Source of the DNA: JAJTHJ01 sp046316025
GTDB lineage: Bacteria > Pseudomonadota > Gammaproteobacteria > Burkholderiales > Burkholderiaceae_F
Reading direction: 5' to 3'
DNA length: 33,406 nt
Assembly (NCBI GenBank): GCA_046316025.1
Contig: JBKCXU010000149.1
Coordinates: 1 to 33,406 of the forward strand
The first letter of the stretch is position 1. Each line of letters opens with the position of its first letter. The translations under genes were made by a program, and so were the position numbers. The notes beneath the pieces were generated by a model. It was not told the DNA's origin and did not search any database. It saw nothing but the letters and a program-made list of their open reading frames with translations. Positions 16,210-22,161 of this stretch are shown here, in pieces.

Positions 16210-17352
16210 CTAGACGCGGATCTTCACCAGATCGCGCAGCACGCCGTCCAGGCCACCGAAAACGCTGATCTTGTCGATCTTCTCGGTGACCTTTTCCAGC
16301 GTCTCCAGCTCCTTGAGCCGCAGCGCGATCGGGCTGTCTTCCATCACGCGCGCGGTGTTGAGCAGCCTGCGGGTGGCGGCGGTTTCTTCGCGCCGGCGGA
16401 TGACGTTGGCCTGCGCGGCGCGCTCGGCTTCCACCACGCGGGCGAGGATGGTCTTCATCTCGCCCGGCAGGATGATGTCGCGCACGCCCACGCTGGCCAG
16501 CTCCAGACCCGCCGCCCGCGCGCACGGCGCCACGTGCTCGGCCACCGCGCGGTCGACTGCGCCCTTGTCGTCGAGCAGTTCGTCCAGCGTGCGCGCACCG
16601 ACCGCCGCGCGCAGGCCAAATTGCAGCTCGCGGTAGGCGAAGTCGAGCGGCTTGGCCTGCTGCGCAAAGGCCGCCAGCGCGTCGGCAAAGCGCAGGCCGG
16701 CGGTCAGGTTGATCCGCAGCGCCACCTTGTCGCGGGTCAGGATTTCCTGACCGGCGATTTCCAGCGGCTGGATGCGCAGATCGACGAGTTCCGCCCGCAG
16801 GTCGCGGTTGAAGCGCCAGAACGCGTGCAGCCCCAGCGCCAGCAGCTCGGCCGCCTTGCCGTCGACGAAGAGCAGTGCCACGTGGTGCTGCGGCACCTGC
16901 ACCGCCAGCACCTGCTCGGCGCCGGCCACCTTGGCGCGGGCCGCCGGGGTCGCCAGCAGCAGCGTCAGGCTGGGCGGCAGCGCAAAGCGCTCGCCGATGT
17001 CCACGCGCGCCACGCGCACATCGACAAAGCCCCTCCAGAAAAGGCGCCGCGTGTTGGGTGCCAGCACTTCGGCGAGCACGCCGTTCTCGTAGCGCAGGCC
17101 GACCTCGGTCGCGCCGAGCTGCACGTCGTGGAACTCGCGCTCCACCAGCGCCGGCTCGGCGTGGCGCAGGTAATCGGCGAGGCGGTGCTCGAACGCGGTC
17201 TTGCCGAGCGCGAACACCTCGACGGCGAGACGCCGCAGCGGGTCGAACAGCAGGTGCTCGCCGGCGTGCAGCACGCGGACGAAGTCGCCGCTGCGAAACA
17301 GCAGCGCGCGTTCGTCCTTCTTGACCAGAAACTTGCGGAACAGGAAGTTCAT
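16210..17352 (-). CDS. SPFH/Band-7 (slipin, stomatin-like) protein
   Basis: A 380-residue slipin-type protein. The N-terminal KKDERALLFRSGDFVRVLHAGEHLLFDP is typical of slipins that lack a long N-terminal membrane anchor. The SPFH domain runs from about 70 to 300, and a C-terminal coiled coil (about 305-365) contains EAERAAQANVIRRREETAATRRLLNTARVMEDSP. ATG 17350-17352 is preceded by GGAG; the longer frame upstream is low-complexity. Slipins are repeatedly found beside rtcB in bacterial RNA-repair gene sets, and this one sits inside such a locus, after the tRNA genes. Its mechanism there is unknown; scaffolding or multimerisation is likely. Confidence 0.88.
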   Translation of the reverse strand: MNFLFRKFLVKKDERALLFRSGDFVRVLHAGEHLLFDPLRRLAVEVFALGKTAFEHRLADYLRHAEPALVEREFHDVQLGATEVGLRYENGVLAEVLAPNTRRLFWRGFVDVRVARVDIGERFALPPSLTLLLATPAARAKVAGAEQVLAVQVPQHHVALLFVDGKAAELLALGLHAFWRFNRDLRAELVDLRIQPLEIAGQEILTRDKVALRINLTAGLRFADALAAFAQQAKPLDFAYRELQFGLRAAVGARTLDELLDDKGAVDRAVAEHVAPCARAAGLELASVGVRDIILPGEMKTILARVVEAERAAQANVIRRREETAATRRLLNTARVMEDSPIALRLKELETLEKVTEKIDKISVFGGLDGVLRDLVKIRV

Positions 17353-17621
17353 TTTGTAGTTCTCCAAAGAGCGAGTGAAAGAACGGAAGTGGGCGTGGCC
17401 TCCCGGCCAGCACGCGGCACCGCCGCGTGGCGCACCGAGGAGTACCGCCTGCGCCGCGCAGCACGCCACGCGCTGGCCCACGGGCCAGCGGCGGTGTGCC
17501 GGTTGAGCGGAAGACGGTTCGTCGGCGCGCGCCGGTGGGGCGCAAGCGCGATGGGCGGTGCCGGGGCCGTTGCGCGGCGCGCTCGTCTGCGCCGCTCGCC
17601 AGTCCCGGCCGAGGCCGGCCC

Positions 17622-17636
17622 GGTTTGAAGCAAACC
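17622..17636 (-). other. Short stem-loop between the CAT tRNA and the SPFH gene
   Basis: A perfect 6-bp stem GGTTTG/CAAACC with a 3-base loop lies just 3' of the CAT tRNA on the transcribed strand. There is no U-tract, so it is more likely a processing or structural element than a terminator. The rest of 17353-17642 is GC-rich without a recognisable gene. Confidence 0.35.
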
Positions 17637-17645
17637 CTTTACAGG

Positions 17646-17719
17646 GGTATCCCGCGGGAGTCGAACCCGCGACCGACGGTTTATGAGACCGTTGCTCTAC
17701 CCGACTGAGCTAGGGATGG
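17646..17719 (-). tRNA. tRNA with CAT anticodon (Met, or Ile if C34 is modified), weak acceptor end
   Basis: Cloverleaf with D-arm GCTC/GAGC, anticodon stem ACGGT/ACCGT, loop CTCATAA (anticodon CAT) and T-arm GCGGG/CCCGC with a TTCGACT loop. The acceptor pairs for only five bases (ATCCC/GGGAT); positions 1-2 do not pair with 71-72, and CCA is not encoded (CCT follows). Its first three bases coincide with the CCA of the preceding tRNA-like gene. C34 could be lysidine-modified for Ile, which the main array lacks. Confidence 0.75.
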
Positions 17720-17795
17720 TGTCGAAACGGGGAATCGAACCCCGAGGTACGCCGCGGCGAGCCGCGACGCGCGTTTGCCATTTCGCCATTTCGAC
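17717..17795 (-). tRNA. tRNA-like gene of undetermined identity, with encoded CCA
   Basis: A perfect 7-bp acceptor (GTCGAAA/TTTCGAC) with A73 and encoded CCA, a D-arm with GG, and a canonical T-arm CGGGG-TTCGATT-CCCCG. The anticodon arm is abnormal: the sequence forms an 8-bp GC hairpin with a CTCG tetraloop. Forcing a 7-base loop gives CTCGCCG (anticodon CGC, Ala codon) with a G-G mismatch, but it lacks the alanine G3-U70 pair. It could be a pseudo-tRNA, a bait RNA or a rearranged tRNA. Its CCA overlaps the start of the next tRNA. Confidence 0.6.
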
Positions 17796-18183
17796 ACTAT
17801 TCGCCGGCGCCTTGCCGCGGTACGCGTGCGTCCGACGTACGGGACGGGAGCACGCGCCAGGCCGCACGCGATGCGGACCCGCTGACGACAGCTTGCCGGG
17901 CGAATGGGGGAGGCCGGCGCGCACGGCGCGCGCCGGCCGAACAAAGTCCCTGCAGCTCGCGCTCGCGCGCGACCGGACCGCTGCCGCCTGCACTTGCGCG
18001 CGGCGCAGACGACCCGGGCCGCGCCGTCCGGTGGCGTTGCGCAGCCCGTGGGAGGAAAAAGTGCCGGTTGCGTCCGGCGTATCCGATGCACAAACTTTCG
18101 GTGATCGATACCGCTTGCGGCGCGCCGGGGGTTCACGACCACGCACGCTATCTGCGTGCTGTGGCGTCCGGCGCGACGGCTGG
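17796..18183 (-). other. 388-base GC-rich stretch without a recognised gene
   Basis: No open frame here has convincing protein character. It contains a strong GC hairpin at 17912-17938 (11-bp arms GGCCGGCGCGC/GCGCGCCGGCC) and a weaker one near 18139-18165. I looked for further cloverleaves and found none. It lies within the co-directional rtcB/tRNA locus and may be untranslated spacer or an unrecognised structured RNA. Confidence 0.5.
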
Positions 18184-18305
18184 GAGGCTGTGAATAAATC
18201 TACTGCGCGGCCCAATCTCACCCCTGCGGTGCTCGCCGTACCCCTCTGTACGGGTGCGCTCCTCGGGGCGAGCTTGGGCCGCTCGCTACGATTTCTTCAC
18301 AGCCT
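18184..18305. repeat. 122-base near-palindrome after the HNH gene
   Basis: The outer arms GAGGCTGTGAA (18184-18194) and TTCACAGCCTC (18295-18305) are exact complements. Pairing continues inwards with a few mismatches through GCGGCCCAA/TTGGGCCGC to a central CCGTAC-CCCTCT-GTACGG hairpin. The sequence resembles a miniature inverted-repeat element or a very long RNA hairpin. It starts 14 bases after the HNH stop, so it may terminate or process that transcript. Confidence 0.8.
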
Positions 18306-18319
18306 CTGAGTTGCGTGGG

Positions 18320-18883
18320 TCAGTGCAGCCGCAGCCGCGAGTGCTTCGGCAGCCGCGCCGCCAGGTACTCGTACTGATCGGCGAGCACCTTGCGGTTGGC
18401 GAGCAAAAACGCCTCGTTGCGGCAGGGCAGGTACGGCGCCCAGATCGGCAGCATGCGCGCCTCTTCCGGCGTGCGCGCGCCCTTGCGGGCGTTGCAGGCG
18501 CGGCAGGCGGCGAGCAGGTTCATGTACGAGTAGGCACCGCCGCGGCTGGCCGGGACGACGTGATCGACCGTCAGCTGCGACTCGGCAAACCGCTGCGCGC
18601 AGTAGGCACAGGTGAAACGGTCGCGCGCGAAGATCAAGCACCGCTCGACCGCCGGCGTGCGGAATTCCTGCGCACACCATGCGCCGCCGGCGAGCGCGAT
18701 CACGGGCGCAACCTCTAGCGTCGAGATGCGGCCCGTGACCGCGTTACGGCCACCGCGCAGCGTGACGACCGGCGCGCCGATCTCCCACAGCACCAGCCCC
18801 TTGGCGCCGTAGATCGCGGCGTCTTGCACGGAAATCCACCGATGCGCCACGCCGGCGGAGTCGAGTTGCAGTACGGCAACCAT
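18320..18883 (-). CDS. HNH endonuclease
   Basis: A 187-residue protein with a C-terminal HNH/McrA-type nuclease domain: zinc-knuckle cysteines C92-x-x-C95 and C127-x-x-C130, DH at 107-108 within LTVDHVVPASRGG, N122 and N131 in CRACNARKG. The N-terminal 70 residues hold a short beta-rich domain (LQLDSAGVAHRWISVQDAAIYGAKGLVLWEIG). ATG 18881-18883 has an excellent AAAGGAGG ribosome-binding site. It lies between tRNA-Gln and the palindrome in the same orientation as rtcB. Similar HNH proteins occur widely in betaproteobacteria outside RNA-repair loci, so a functional link is suggestive only. Confidence 0.9.
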   Translation of the reverse strand: MVAVLQLDSAGVAHRWISVQDAAIYGAKGLVLWEIGAPVVTLRGGRNAVTGRISTLEVAPVIALAGGAWCAQEFRTPAVERCLIFARDRFTCAYCAQRFAESQLTVDHVVPASRGGAYSYMNLLAACRACNARKGARTPEEARMLPIWAPYLPCRNEAFLLANRKVLADQYEYLAARLPKHSRLRLH

Positions 18884-19092
18884 GCCGACCTCCTTTCGCT
18901 GGATGCCGGCAACGGGCGCCTGCCGGCGTGGCGGGTTTGGGCGGGGGCGCGGCGGCGGTCTGCGCGACGACAGGGCCAGGCACCAGCGTTGTGCTTCGAG
19001 ACTTCGCGGCGACCTGCACCTGTTAGCGCGCCCCGTGGGTGCTGCGTACCGAGCTCGCTGCACCCGTTGCCCTCAGCCGGCGCTGCGCGCCA

Positions 19093-19154
19093 CCCTCTCC
19101 TGCTTATGCGGGCGAGGGTCTTTTGCCCCCCTCGCCCGCATAAGCGGGAGAGGG
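19093..19154. repeat. 26-bp-arm palindrome in the HNH to tRNA-Gln gap
   Basis: Arms of 26 bases (19093-19118 and 19129-19154) are complementary with one mismatch around a 10-base spacer. Composition (CCCTCTCC...GGGAGAGGG with GCTTATGCGGGC inside) places it in the same loose family of GC-rich palindromes. Apart from this element, the 317-base gap 18884-19200 shows no gene. Confidence 0.85.
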
Positions 19155-19200
19155 GCCGGGGTTGAGGGCGTGGGGCGTTGGCTCGCGTTGCGGCTGGCGT

Positions 19201-19277
19201 TGGCAGCGGACCCCGGACTCGCACCGGGTAGGGCCTGCTTCAGAGGCAGGTGCCGCGACGGCTTTGGCTTGTCCGCA
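19201..19277 (-). tRNA. tRNA-Gln(CTG)
   Basis: Acceptor GCGGAC/GTCCGC with an unpaired T1-T72 end, G73 and encoded CCA. The anticodon stem CCTGC/GCAGG carries loop CTCTGAA (anticodon CTG). T-loop TGCGAGT has G55 instead of U55, and the D-loop (AAAGCCGTCGC) lacks GG. Position 8 is A rather than U. Separated from the main array by rtcB, 25 bases after its stop. Confidence 0.88.
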
Positions 19278-19302
19278 ATGAACGTGGACCGAGCCGGACG
19301 GC

Positions 19303-20511
19303 TCAGCCCTTGATGCACAGCACCTGTTTGAGCCGGTGCACGACCTCGACCAGATCGGCCTGCGCGGCCATCACGGCGTCGATGTCCTTGTAGGCGCCGG
19401 GGATCTCGTCGAGCACTCCGGCATCCTTGCGGCATTCGACCCCGTCGGTCTGCGCGCGCAGGTCGGCCAGCGAATAGGCACGCTTGGCGGCACCGCGGCT
19501 CATCCGCCGGCCGGCACCGTGCGAGCAGGAGCAGTACGACTCCGCATTGCCCTTGCCGCGCACGATGTAGGAGCGCGCGCCCATGCTGCCGGGGATGATG
19601 CCGAGCTCGCCGGCGCGCGCCGACACCGCACCCTTGCGGGTGATCCACAGCTTCTGGCCGAAGTGTTCTTCGACCGAGCTGTAGTTGTGGTGGCAGTTGA
19701 CCGCGCTGGCGGCAACACCGATCTCGCGCCCGAACTGCGCGCGCAGCGCCTTGAGCACCGCGTGCAGCATTGAGTCGCGGTTCAGCGCCGCGTAGTCCTG
19801 CGCCCAGCGCAAGCCCTCGACGTATTCGTCGAACGGCGCGCTGCCCTCGTCGAGCCAGGCCAGGTCGCGGTCGGGCAGATGGCGCTCCAGCCGCTGTGCC
19901 TCGCGCTGCGCCAGATCGATCGCGGTCTCGCCGATCGTCTTGCCGACGTTGCGCGAACCCGAGTGCAGCATGATCCAGACGCGCTCGGACTCGTCCAGGC
20001 ACAGCTCGATGAAGTGATTGCCGCCGCCCAGGGTGCCGAGCTGCTTCCACACCCGCGCGTGGTCGAACTTGCCGACCCGATCCATGATCCGCAGCCGGCC
20101 GTAGCGCTGGTGCAGCTCGGCGCCGCGCCGCTTGAGCGCGCTGCCAAAGAGCCCGTCGCGGTGCGTGCCGACCGGCCGGTCGTGGGCGGCAAAGCCCACC
20201 GGCACCAGCGACTCGATGGCCGCGCGGATCGCGGCGAGCGAGTCCGGCAGTTCGTCGGCCGTGAGCGCCGTGCGCACCGCGCACATGCCGCAGCCGATGT
20301 CCACGCCCACCGCGGCGGGGATGATCGCGCTGCGGGTCGGGATCACCGAGCCGACGGTGGCGCCCTTGCCCAGATGTACGTCCGGCATGATCGCCACGTG
20401 GCCGGCCACCACCGGCAGCGCCGCCAGGTTGGCGATCTGCGCTACGGCGTCCGGCTCGACCTCCACGCCTTGCGTCCAGGCACGGACGTTCTTCATTGCG
20501 TTGAGGTTCAT
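19303..20511 (-). CDS. rtcB: RtcB-family RNA 3'-phosphate/5'-hydroxyl ligase
   Basis: A 402-residue RtcB. It seals 2',3'-cyclic-phosphate or 3'-phosphate ends to 5'-OH ends using GTP and Mn2+. Metal and guanylate ligands are all visible: D71 and C74 (GVDIGCGM), GGGNHF with N165-H166, H183 (MLHSGSR), H274-H275 (NCHHNY) and the guanylylated histidine H331 in CSCSHGAGR. ATG 20509-20511 has GGAG about 10 bases upstream. It is embedded between the 17-tRNA array (72 bases before its start) and tRNA-Gln (25 bases after its stop) on the same strand. No rtcA, rtcR or prfH is present in the window. tRNA repair is the obvious inferred role. Confidence 0.97.
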   Translation of the reverse strand: MNLNAMKNVRAWTQGVEVEPDAVAQIANLAALPVVAGHVAIMPDVHLGKGATVGSVIPTRSAIIPAAVGVDIGCGMCAVRTALTADELPDSLAAIRAAIESLVPVGFAAHDRPVGTHRDGLFGSALKRRGAELHQRYGRLRIMDRVGKFDHARVWKQLGTLGGGNHFIELCLDESERVWIMLHSGSRNVGKTIGETAIDLAQREAQRLERHLPDRDLAWLDEGSAPFDEYVEGLRWAQDYAALNRDSMLHAVLKALRAQFGREIGVAASAVNCHHNYSSVEEHFGQKLWITRKGAVSARAGELGIIPGSMGARSYIVRGKGNAESYCSCSHGAGRRMSRGAAKRAYSLADLRAQTDGVECRKDAGVLDEIPGAYKDIDAVMAAQADLVEVVHRLKQVLCIKG

Positions 20512-20582
20512 GGTTGGGCTCCGATACGGTTGATGGTACGGCGGGTGCGCGAAGCGCCCGCATCCGGCACTTTTCCTGTCAG

Positions 20583-20676
20583 TGGTGGAAGCGGCCGGTC
20601 CCGACCCGGCATGCCGGCGACAATCGCCGACTCTCGCTTAGCAGGCGAGCGGTTTTGCCAATTCACCCACGCTTCC
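20583..20676 (-). tRNA. tRNA-Ser(GCT)
   Basis: Type II tRNA. Acceptor GGAAGCG/CGCTTCC with A73 and encoded CCA; anticodon stem CTCGC/GCGAG, loop CTGCTAA (GCT); long variable arm (GGCGA/TCGCC-like stem). The T-loop GTCGGGA has G54 and G58 in place of the canonical T and A. Last gene of the 17-tRNA array before rtcB. Confidence 0.92.
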
Positions 20677-20682
20677 GAATGG

Positions 20683-20758
20683 TGGTCAGGGTGGCTGGCT
20701 CCGCCCCAGCCGCCTCCTGCTCCCAAGGCAGGCGCTCTACTCAATGAGCTACACCCTG
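20683..20758 (-). tRNA. tRNA-Pro(TGG) lacking the TTC motif
   Basis: Perfect acceptor CAGGGTG/CACCCTG, A73, encoded CCA; D-stem GCTC/GAGC; anticodon stem CCTGC/GCAGG, loop CTTGGGA (TGG); T-stem GCTGG/CCAGC. The T-loop is GGCGGAG, with neither T54 nor T55, and the D-loop ATTGAGTA carries AG where GG is expected: a paired change at the D-loop/T-loop contact. Confidence 0.9.
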
Positions 20759-20826
20759 ATGCAAGCTCGCCGTCGGAAAGGGGTGTCCCGAGCGCGTTGA
20801 CGGGCGGCACGCAGTGGCCGACTCGA

Positions 20827-20903
20827 TGGGGTGATCGACCGGTTTCGATCCGGTACCCGCGGGGTCACAGTCCGCGATGCAGAGCCACTACACCACGATC
20901 ACC
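20827..20903 (-). tRNA. tRNA-His(GTG) with extra 5' G
   Basis: Acceptor GTGATCG/CGATCAC preceded by the histidine-specific extra G(-1) opposite C73, then encoded CCA. Anticodon loop CTGTGAC (GTG); stem GCGGA/CCCGC with one A-C mismatch at 31-39. T-loop ATCGAAA (A54); D-loop contains GG. Confidence 0.9.
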
Positions 20904-20924
20904 ACAAAACGGTGCGAAAACAAT

Positions 20925-21013
20925 TGGTGCCCTCGGCGCGAGTCGAACGCGCACTGGCCGCACGGGCCTCCTCGTTCTGAGCGAGGTGGGTTTGCCGATT
21001 CCCCTACGAGGGC
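20925..21013 (-). tRNA. tRNA-Leu(CAG)
   Basis: Type II tRNA with perfect acceptor GCCCTCG/CGAGGGC, A73 and encoded CCA; anticodon stem CCTCG/CGAGG, loop CTCAGAA (CAG); variable arm GGCC-CGTGC-GGCC; canonical T-loop TTCGACT and GG in the D-loop. One of the least divergent tRNAs here. Confidence 0.95.
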
Positions 21014-21059
21014 TTGAAGTTGAGCGGGGCCGCTTTGCTGGATTGCGACCTCGCGCGGG

Positions 21060-21146
21060 TGGTGCCGGCGGAGGGCCACGATCCCCCACGGCCTTGCGGC
21101 CGCCAGGCTCTCGACCTGGTGCGTCTGCCAATTCCGCCACGCCGGC
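21060..21146 (-). tRNA. tRNA-Leu(GAG) with C33
   Basis: Type II tRNA: acceptor GCCGGCG/CGCCGGC, A73, CCA; anticodon stem CCAGG/CCTGG with loop TCGAGAG. The anticodon reads GAG but position 33 is C, not the near-universal U. Variable arm CGGCC-GCAA-GGCCG; T-stem GGGGG/CCCTC with one G-U pair; T-loop ATCGTGG (A54/T58). Confidence 0.87.
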
Positions 21147-21152
21147 AATGAA

Positions 21153-21238
21153 TGGACTCGGAGGCCGGACTCGCACCGGCGCGGACTCTCGTCGGCCGGG
21201 TTGCAACCGGCTGCATTCGCCTGCTCTGCCACTCCGAG
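21153..21238 (-). tRNA. tRNA-Cys(GCA) with a long variable arm
   Basis: Acceptor CTCGGAG/CTCCGAG, T73 (cysteine identity), encoded CCA; anticodon stem GCCGG/CCGGC with loop TTGCAAC (GCA). The variable region is 14 bases and can form a GAC-GAGA-GTC hairpin, whereas tRNA-Cys normally has a 4-5-base variable loop. T-loop TGCGAGT has G55; the D-loop has AG then G. Confidence 0.88.
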
Positions 21239-21242
21239 ATGT

Positions 21243-21314
21243 TGGTTGCGGTCGCCGGCGCTGCCCCGGTCCCCGAGCACATGAAGCTCGTGTGCACTGC
21301 TACACCACCCCGCG
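21243..21314 (-). tRNA. tRNA-Met(CAT), reduced, with an initiator-like C1-A72 end
   Basis: Short 72-base tRNA. The acceptor CGCGGGG/GACCGCA has the initiator-type C1-A72 mismatch plus mismatches at 6-67 and 7-66. D-stem GTGT/GCAC with a 6-base loop AGCAGT (no GG); anticodon stem CGAGC/GCTCG, loop TTCATGT (CAT); three-base variable loop; T-loop GGCAGCG without TTC. A73 and CCA encoded. It lacks the GGG/CCC anticodon stem of true initiators, so elongator or initiator use is open. Confidence 0.75.
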
Positions 21315-21321
21315 ATAGAAC

Positions 21322-21397
21322 TGGTCCCTTCGGCAGGTACCGACCCTGCGACACCCCGGCCTTCAACCGGGTGCTCTACCCACTGAGCTACGAAGGG
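21322..21397 (-). tRNA. tRNA-Phe(GAA)
   Basis: Acceptor CCCTTCG/CGAAGGG, A73, CCA; D-stem GCTC/GAGC with GG; anticodon stem CCCGG/CCGGG, loop TTGAAGG (GAA, unusual G37-G38); T-stem GCAGG/CCTGC; T-loop GTCGGTA (G54/G58). Confidence 0.93.
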
Positions 21398-21402
21398 GGA
21401 AC

Positions 21403-21477
21403 TGGAGCTTCGCCCCGAACGTGCGCCGGGCTGTCGTCCTTACGAGGGCCGCGCGTCGCTGTCTACGCCGGCGAAGC
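21403..21477 (-). tRNA. tRNA-Thr(CGT), highly divergent
   Basis: Acceptor GCTTCGC/GCGAAGC perfect, T73, CCA encoded. D-stem GCGT/ACGC with loop AGACAGCG (AG instead of GG); anticodon stem CGGCC/GGACG with one G-A mismatch, loop CTCGTAA (CGT); T-stem CCCGG/TCGGG; T-loop CGCACGT with C54, G55 and C58. Standard tRNA finders may score this poorly, but the four arms and CCA are all present. Confidence 0.78.
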
Positions 21478-21505
21478 GAATGGGCGCCGCCGCGCGACCA
21501 ACGGG

Positions 21506-21577
21506 CACACCGTGCGGGTATCGATCCCGCCTGCGCAGGTTGAAAGCCTGCTGACCTCACCTGAAGTCGAACGGTGC
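21506..21577 (-). tRNA. tRNA-Glu(TTC)
   Basis: Acceptor GCACCGT/ACGGTGT (G1-T72 wobble) with G73; no encoded CCA (CCC follows). D-stem GAC/GTC with GG in the loop; anticodon stem GCAGG/CCTGC, loop CTTTCAA (TTC); T-stem GCGGG/CCCGC, T-loop ATCGATA. Confidence 0.9.
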
Positions 21578-21587
21578 GTGTTGCTGT

Positions 21588-21661
21588 CTGCGGCCGCTGG
21601 ACTCGAACCAGCCTGTTCCTTCTTAACAGGGAGGCGTCGTCGCCCGGACGACTCGACCGCA
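21588..21661 (-). tRNA. tRNA-Asn(GTT)
   Basis: Acceptor TGCGGTC/GGCCGCA with one G-U pair, G73, no encoded CCA (ACA follows). D-stem GTCG/CGAC with GGG in the loop; anticodon stem CCTCC/GAAGG with a C30-A40 mismatch, loop CTGTTAA (GTT); canonical T-loop TTCGAGT. Position 8 is G instead of U. Confidence 0.85.
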
Positions 21662-21667
21662 ACATGC

Positions 21668-21743
21668 TGGACCCTCCGCGAGGAATCGAACCTCGATCTC
21701 GACGTTCGTAGCGTCGTGTCCTTGTCCGTTGAACGACGGAGAG
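21668..21743 (-). tRNA. tRNA-Arg(ACG)
   Basis: Acceptor CTCTCCG/CGGAGGG with one wobble pair, T73, CCA; anticodon stem CGACG/CGTCG, loop CTACGAA (ACG, a target for A34-to-inosine editing); T-stem CGAGG/CCTCG; canonical T-loop TTCGATT; GG in the D-loop. Confidence 0.94.
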
Positions 21744-21748
21744 AGATT

Positions 21749-21823
21749 TGGCGCCGCTTGCGGGTGCCGACCCCGCGGCCTTCCGCTGGACAGGCGGGTG
21801 CTCTGCCGTTGAGCTAAAGCGGC
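21749..21823 (-). tRNA. tRNA-Asp(GTC)
   Basis: Acceptor GCCGCTT/AAGCGGC, G73 (Asp identity), CCA; D-stem GCTC/GAGC with GG; loop CTGTCCA (GTC, with C37 where a purine is usual) on stem CCCGC/GCGGA with a C27-A43 mismatch; T-stem GCGGG/CCCGC; T-loop GTCGGCA (G54/G58). Confidence 0.9.
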
Positions 21824-21870
21824 GTGGCGCAGAGAGTGCCCTTTGCCAGTTCCGGCATCTCTCCTTGAGC

Positions 21871-21946
21871 TGGTTGGCCGCCTGGGGCTCGAACCCAGAT
21901 CTGCCGGATCAAGAGTCCGGTTCCCTGCCACTCGGGAGCGCGGCCA
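21871..21946 (-). tRNA. tRNA-Lys(CTT)
   Basis: Acceptor TGGCCGC/GCGGCCA, A73, CCA; D-stem TCCC/GGGA; anticodon stem CCGGA/TCCGG, loop CTCTTGA (CTT); T-stem CTGGG/CCCAG; canonical T-loop TTCGAGC. Position 8 is G and the first D-loop base is G rather than A14, a possible paired change. Confidence 0.92.
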
Positions 21947-21952
21947 GCGCAT

Positions 21953-22024
21953 TGGAGGACCGACCGAGTAACGCTCTCGGCGTGCGGTGCTTGCAAGGCA
22001 CGGCTGCACCCTTGTGCTCGGCCC
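21953..22024 (-). tRNA. tRNA-Ala(TGC) with a reduced D-arm
   Basis: Acceptor GGGCCGA/TCGGTCC has the alanine-defining G3-U70 wobble pair. T73 is unusual for Ala; CCA is encoded. The D-arm is compressed (GCAC-AAGG-GTGC directly after the acceptor); anticodon loop CTTGCAA (TGC); T-stem CCGAG/CTCGG with T-loop AGCGTTA (A54, G55, T58). Total about 72 bases. Confidence 0.82.
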
Positions 22025-22030
22025 GTGTTC

Positions 22031-22120
22031 TGGTGCGTCAGGCTGGGCATGATCCAGCAGCGGCCCCGGTGGGCTCCTGCTTTACAGGCAGGCGGGTTCA
22101 GCCAGCTTCCCTACTGACGC
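22031..22120 (-). tRNA. tRNA-Tyr(GTA)
   Basis: Type II bacterial tRNA-Tyr: acceptor GCGTCAG/CTGACGC, A73, CCA; D-stem GGG/CCC with GG; anticodon stem CCTGC/GCAGG, loop CTGTAAA (GTA); long variable arm; T-stem GCTGG/CCAGC; T-loop ATCATGC (A54/T58). Confidence 0.93.
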
Positions 22121-22161
22121 GTGCCATGCGCCAACGCACGGCCCGGCCATGCGCTGGCGAA

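Noticed and set aside
18139..18165. Possible extra tRNA in the 17796-18183 gap
   Set aside because: Only a hairpin (CCACGCA/TGCGTG-like) is visible; no acceptor, D- or T-arm could be placed around it.
19879..21318. 479-codon plus-strand frame across rtcB and the tRNA array
   Set aside because: It runs through several well-folded tRNA genes and the rtcB 5' half; composition is shadow-like.
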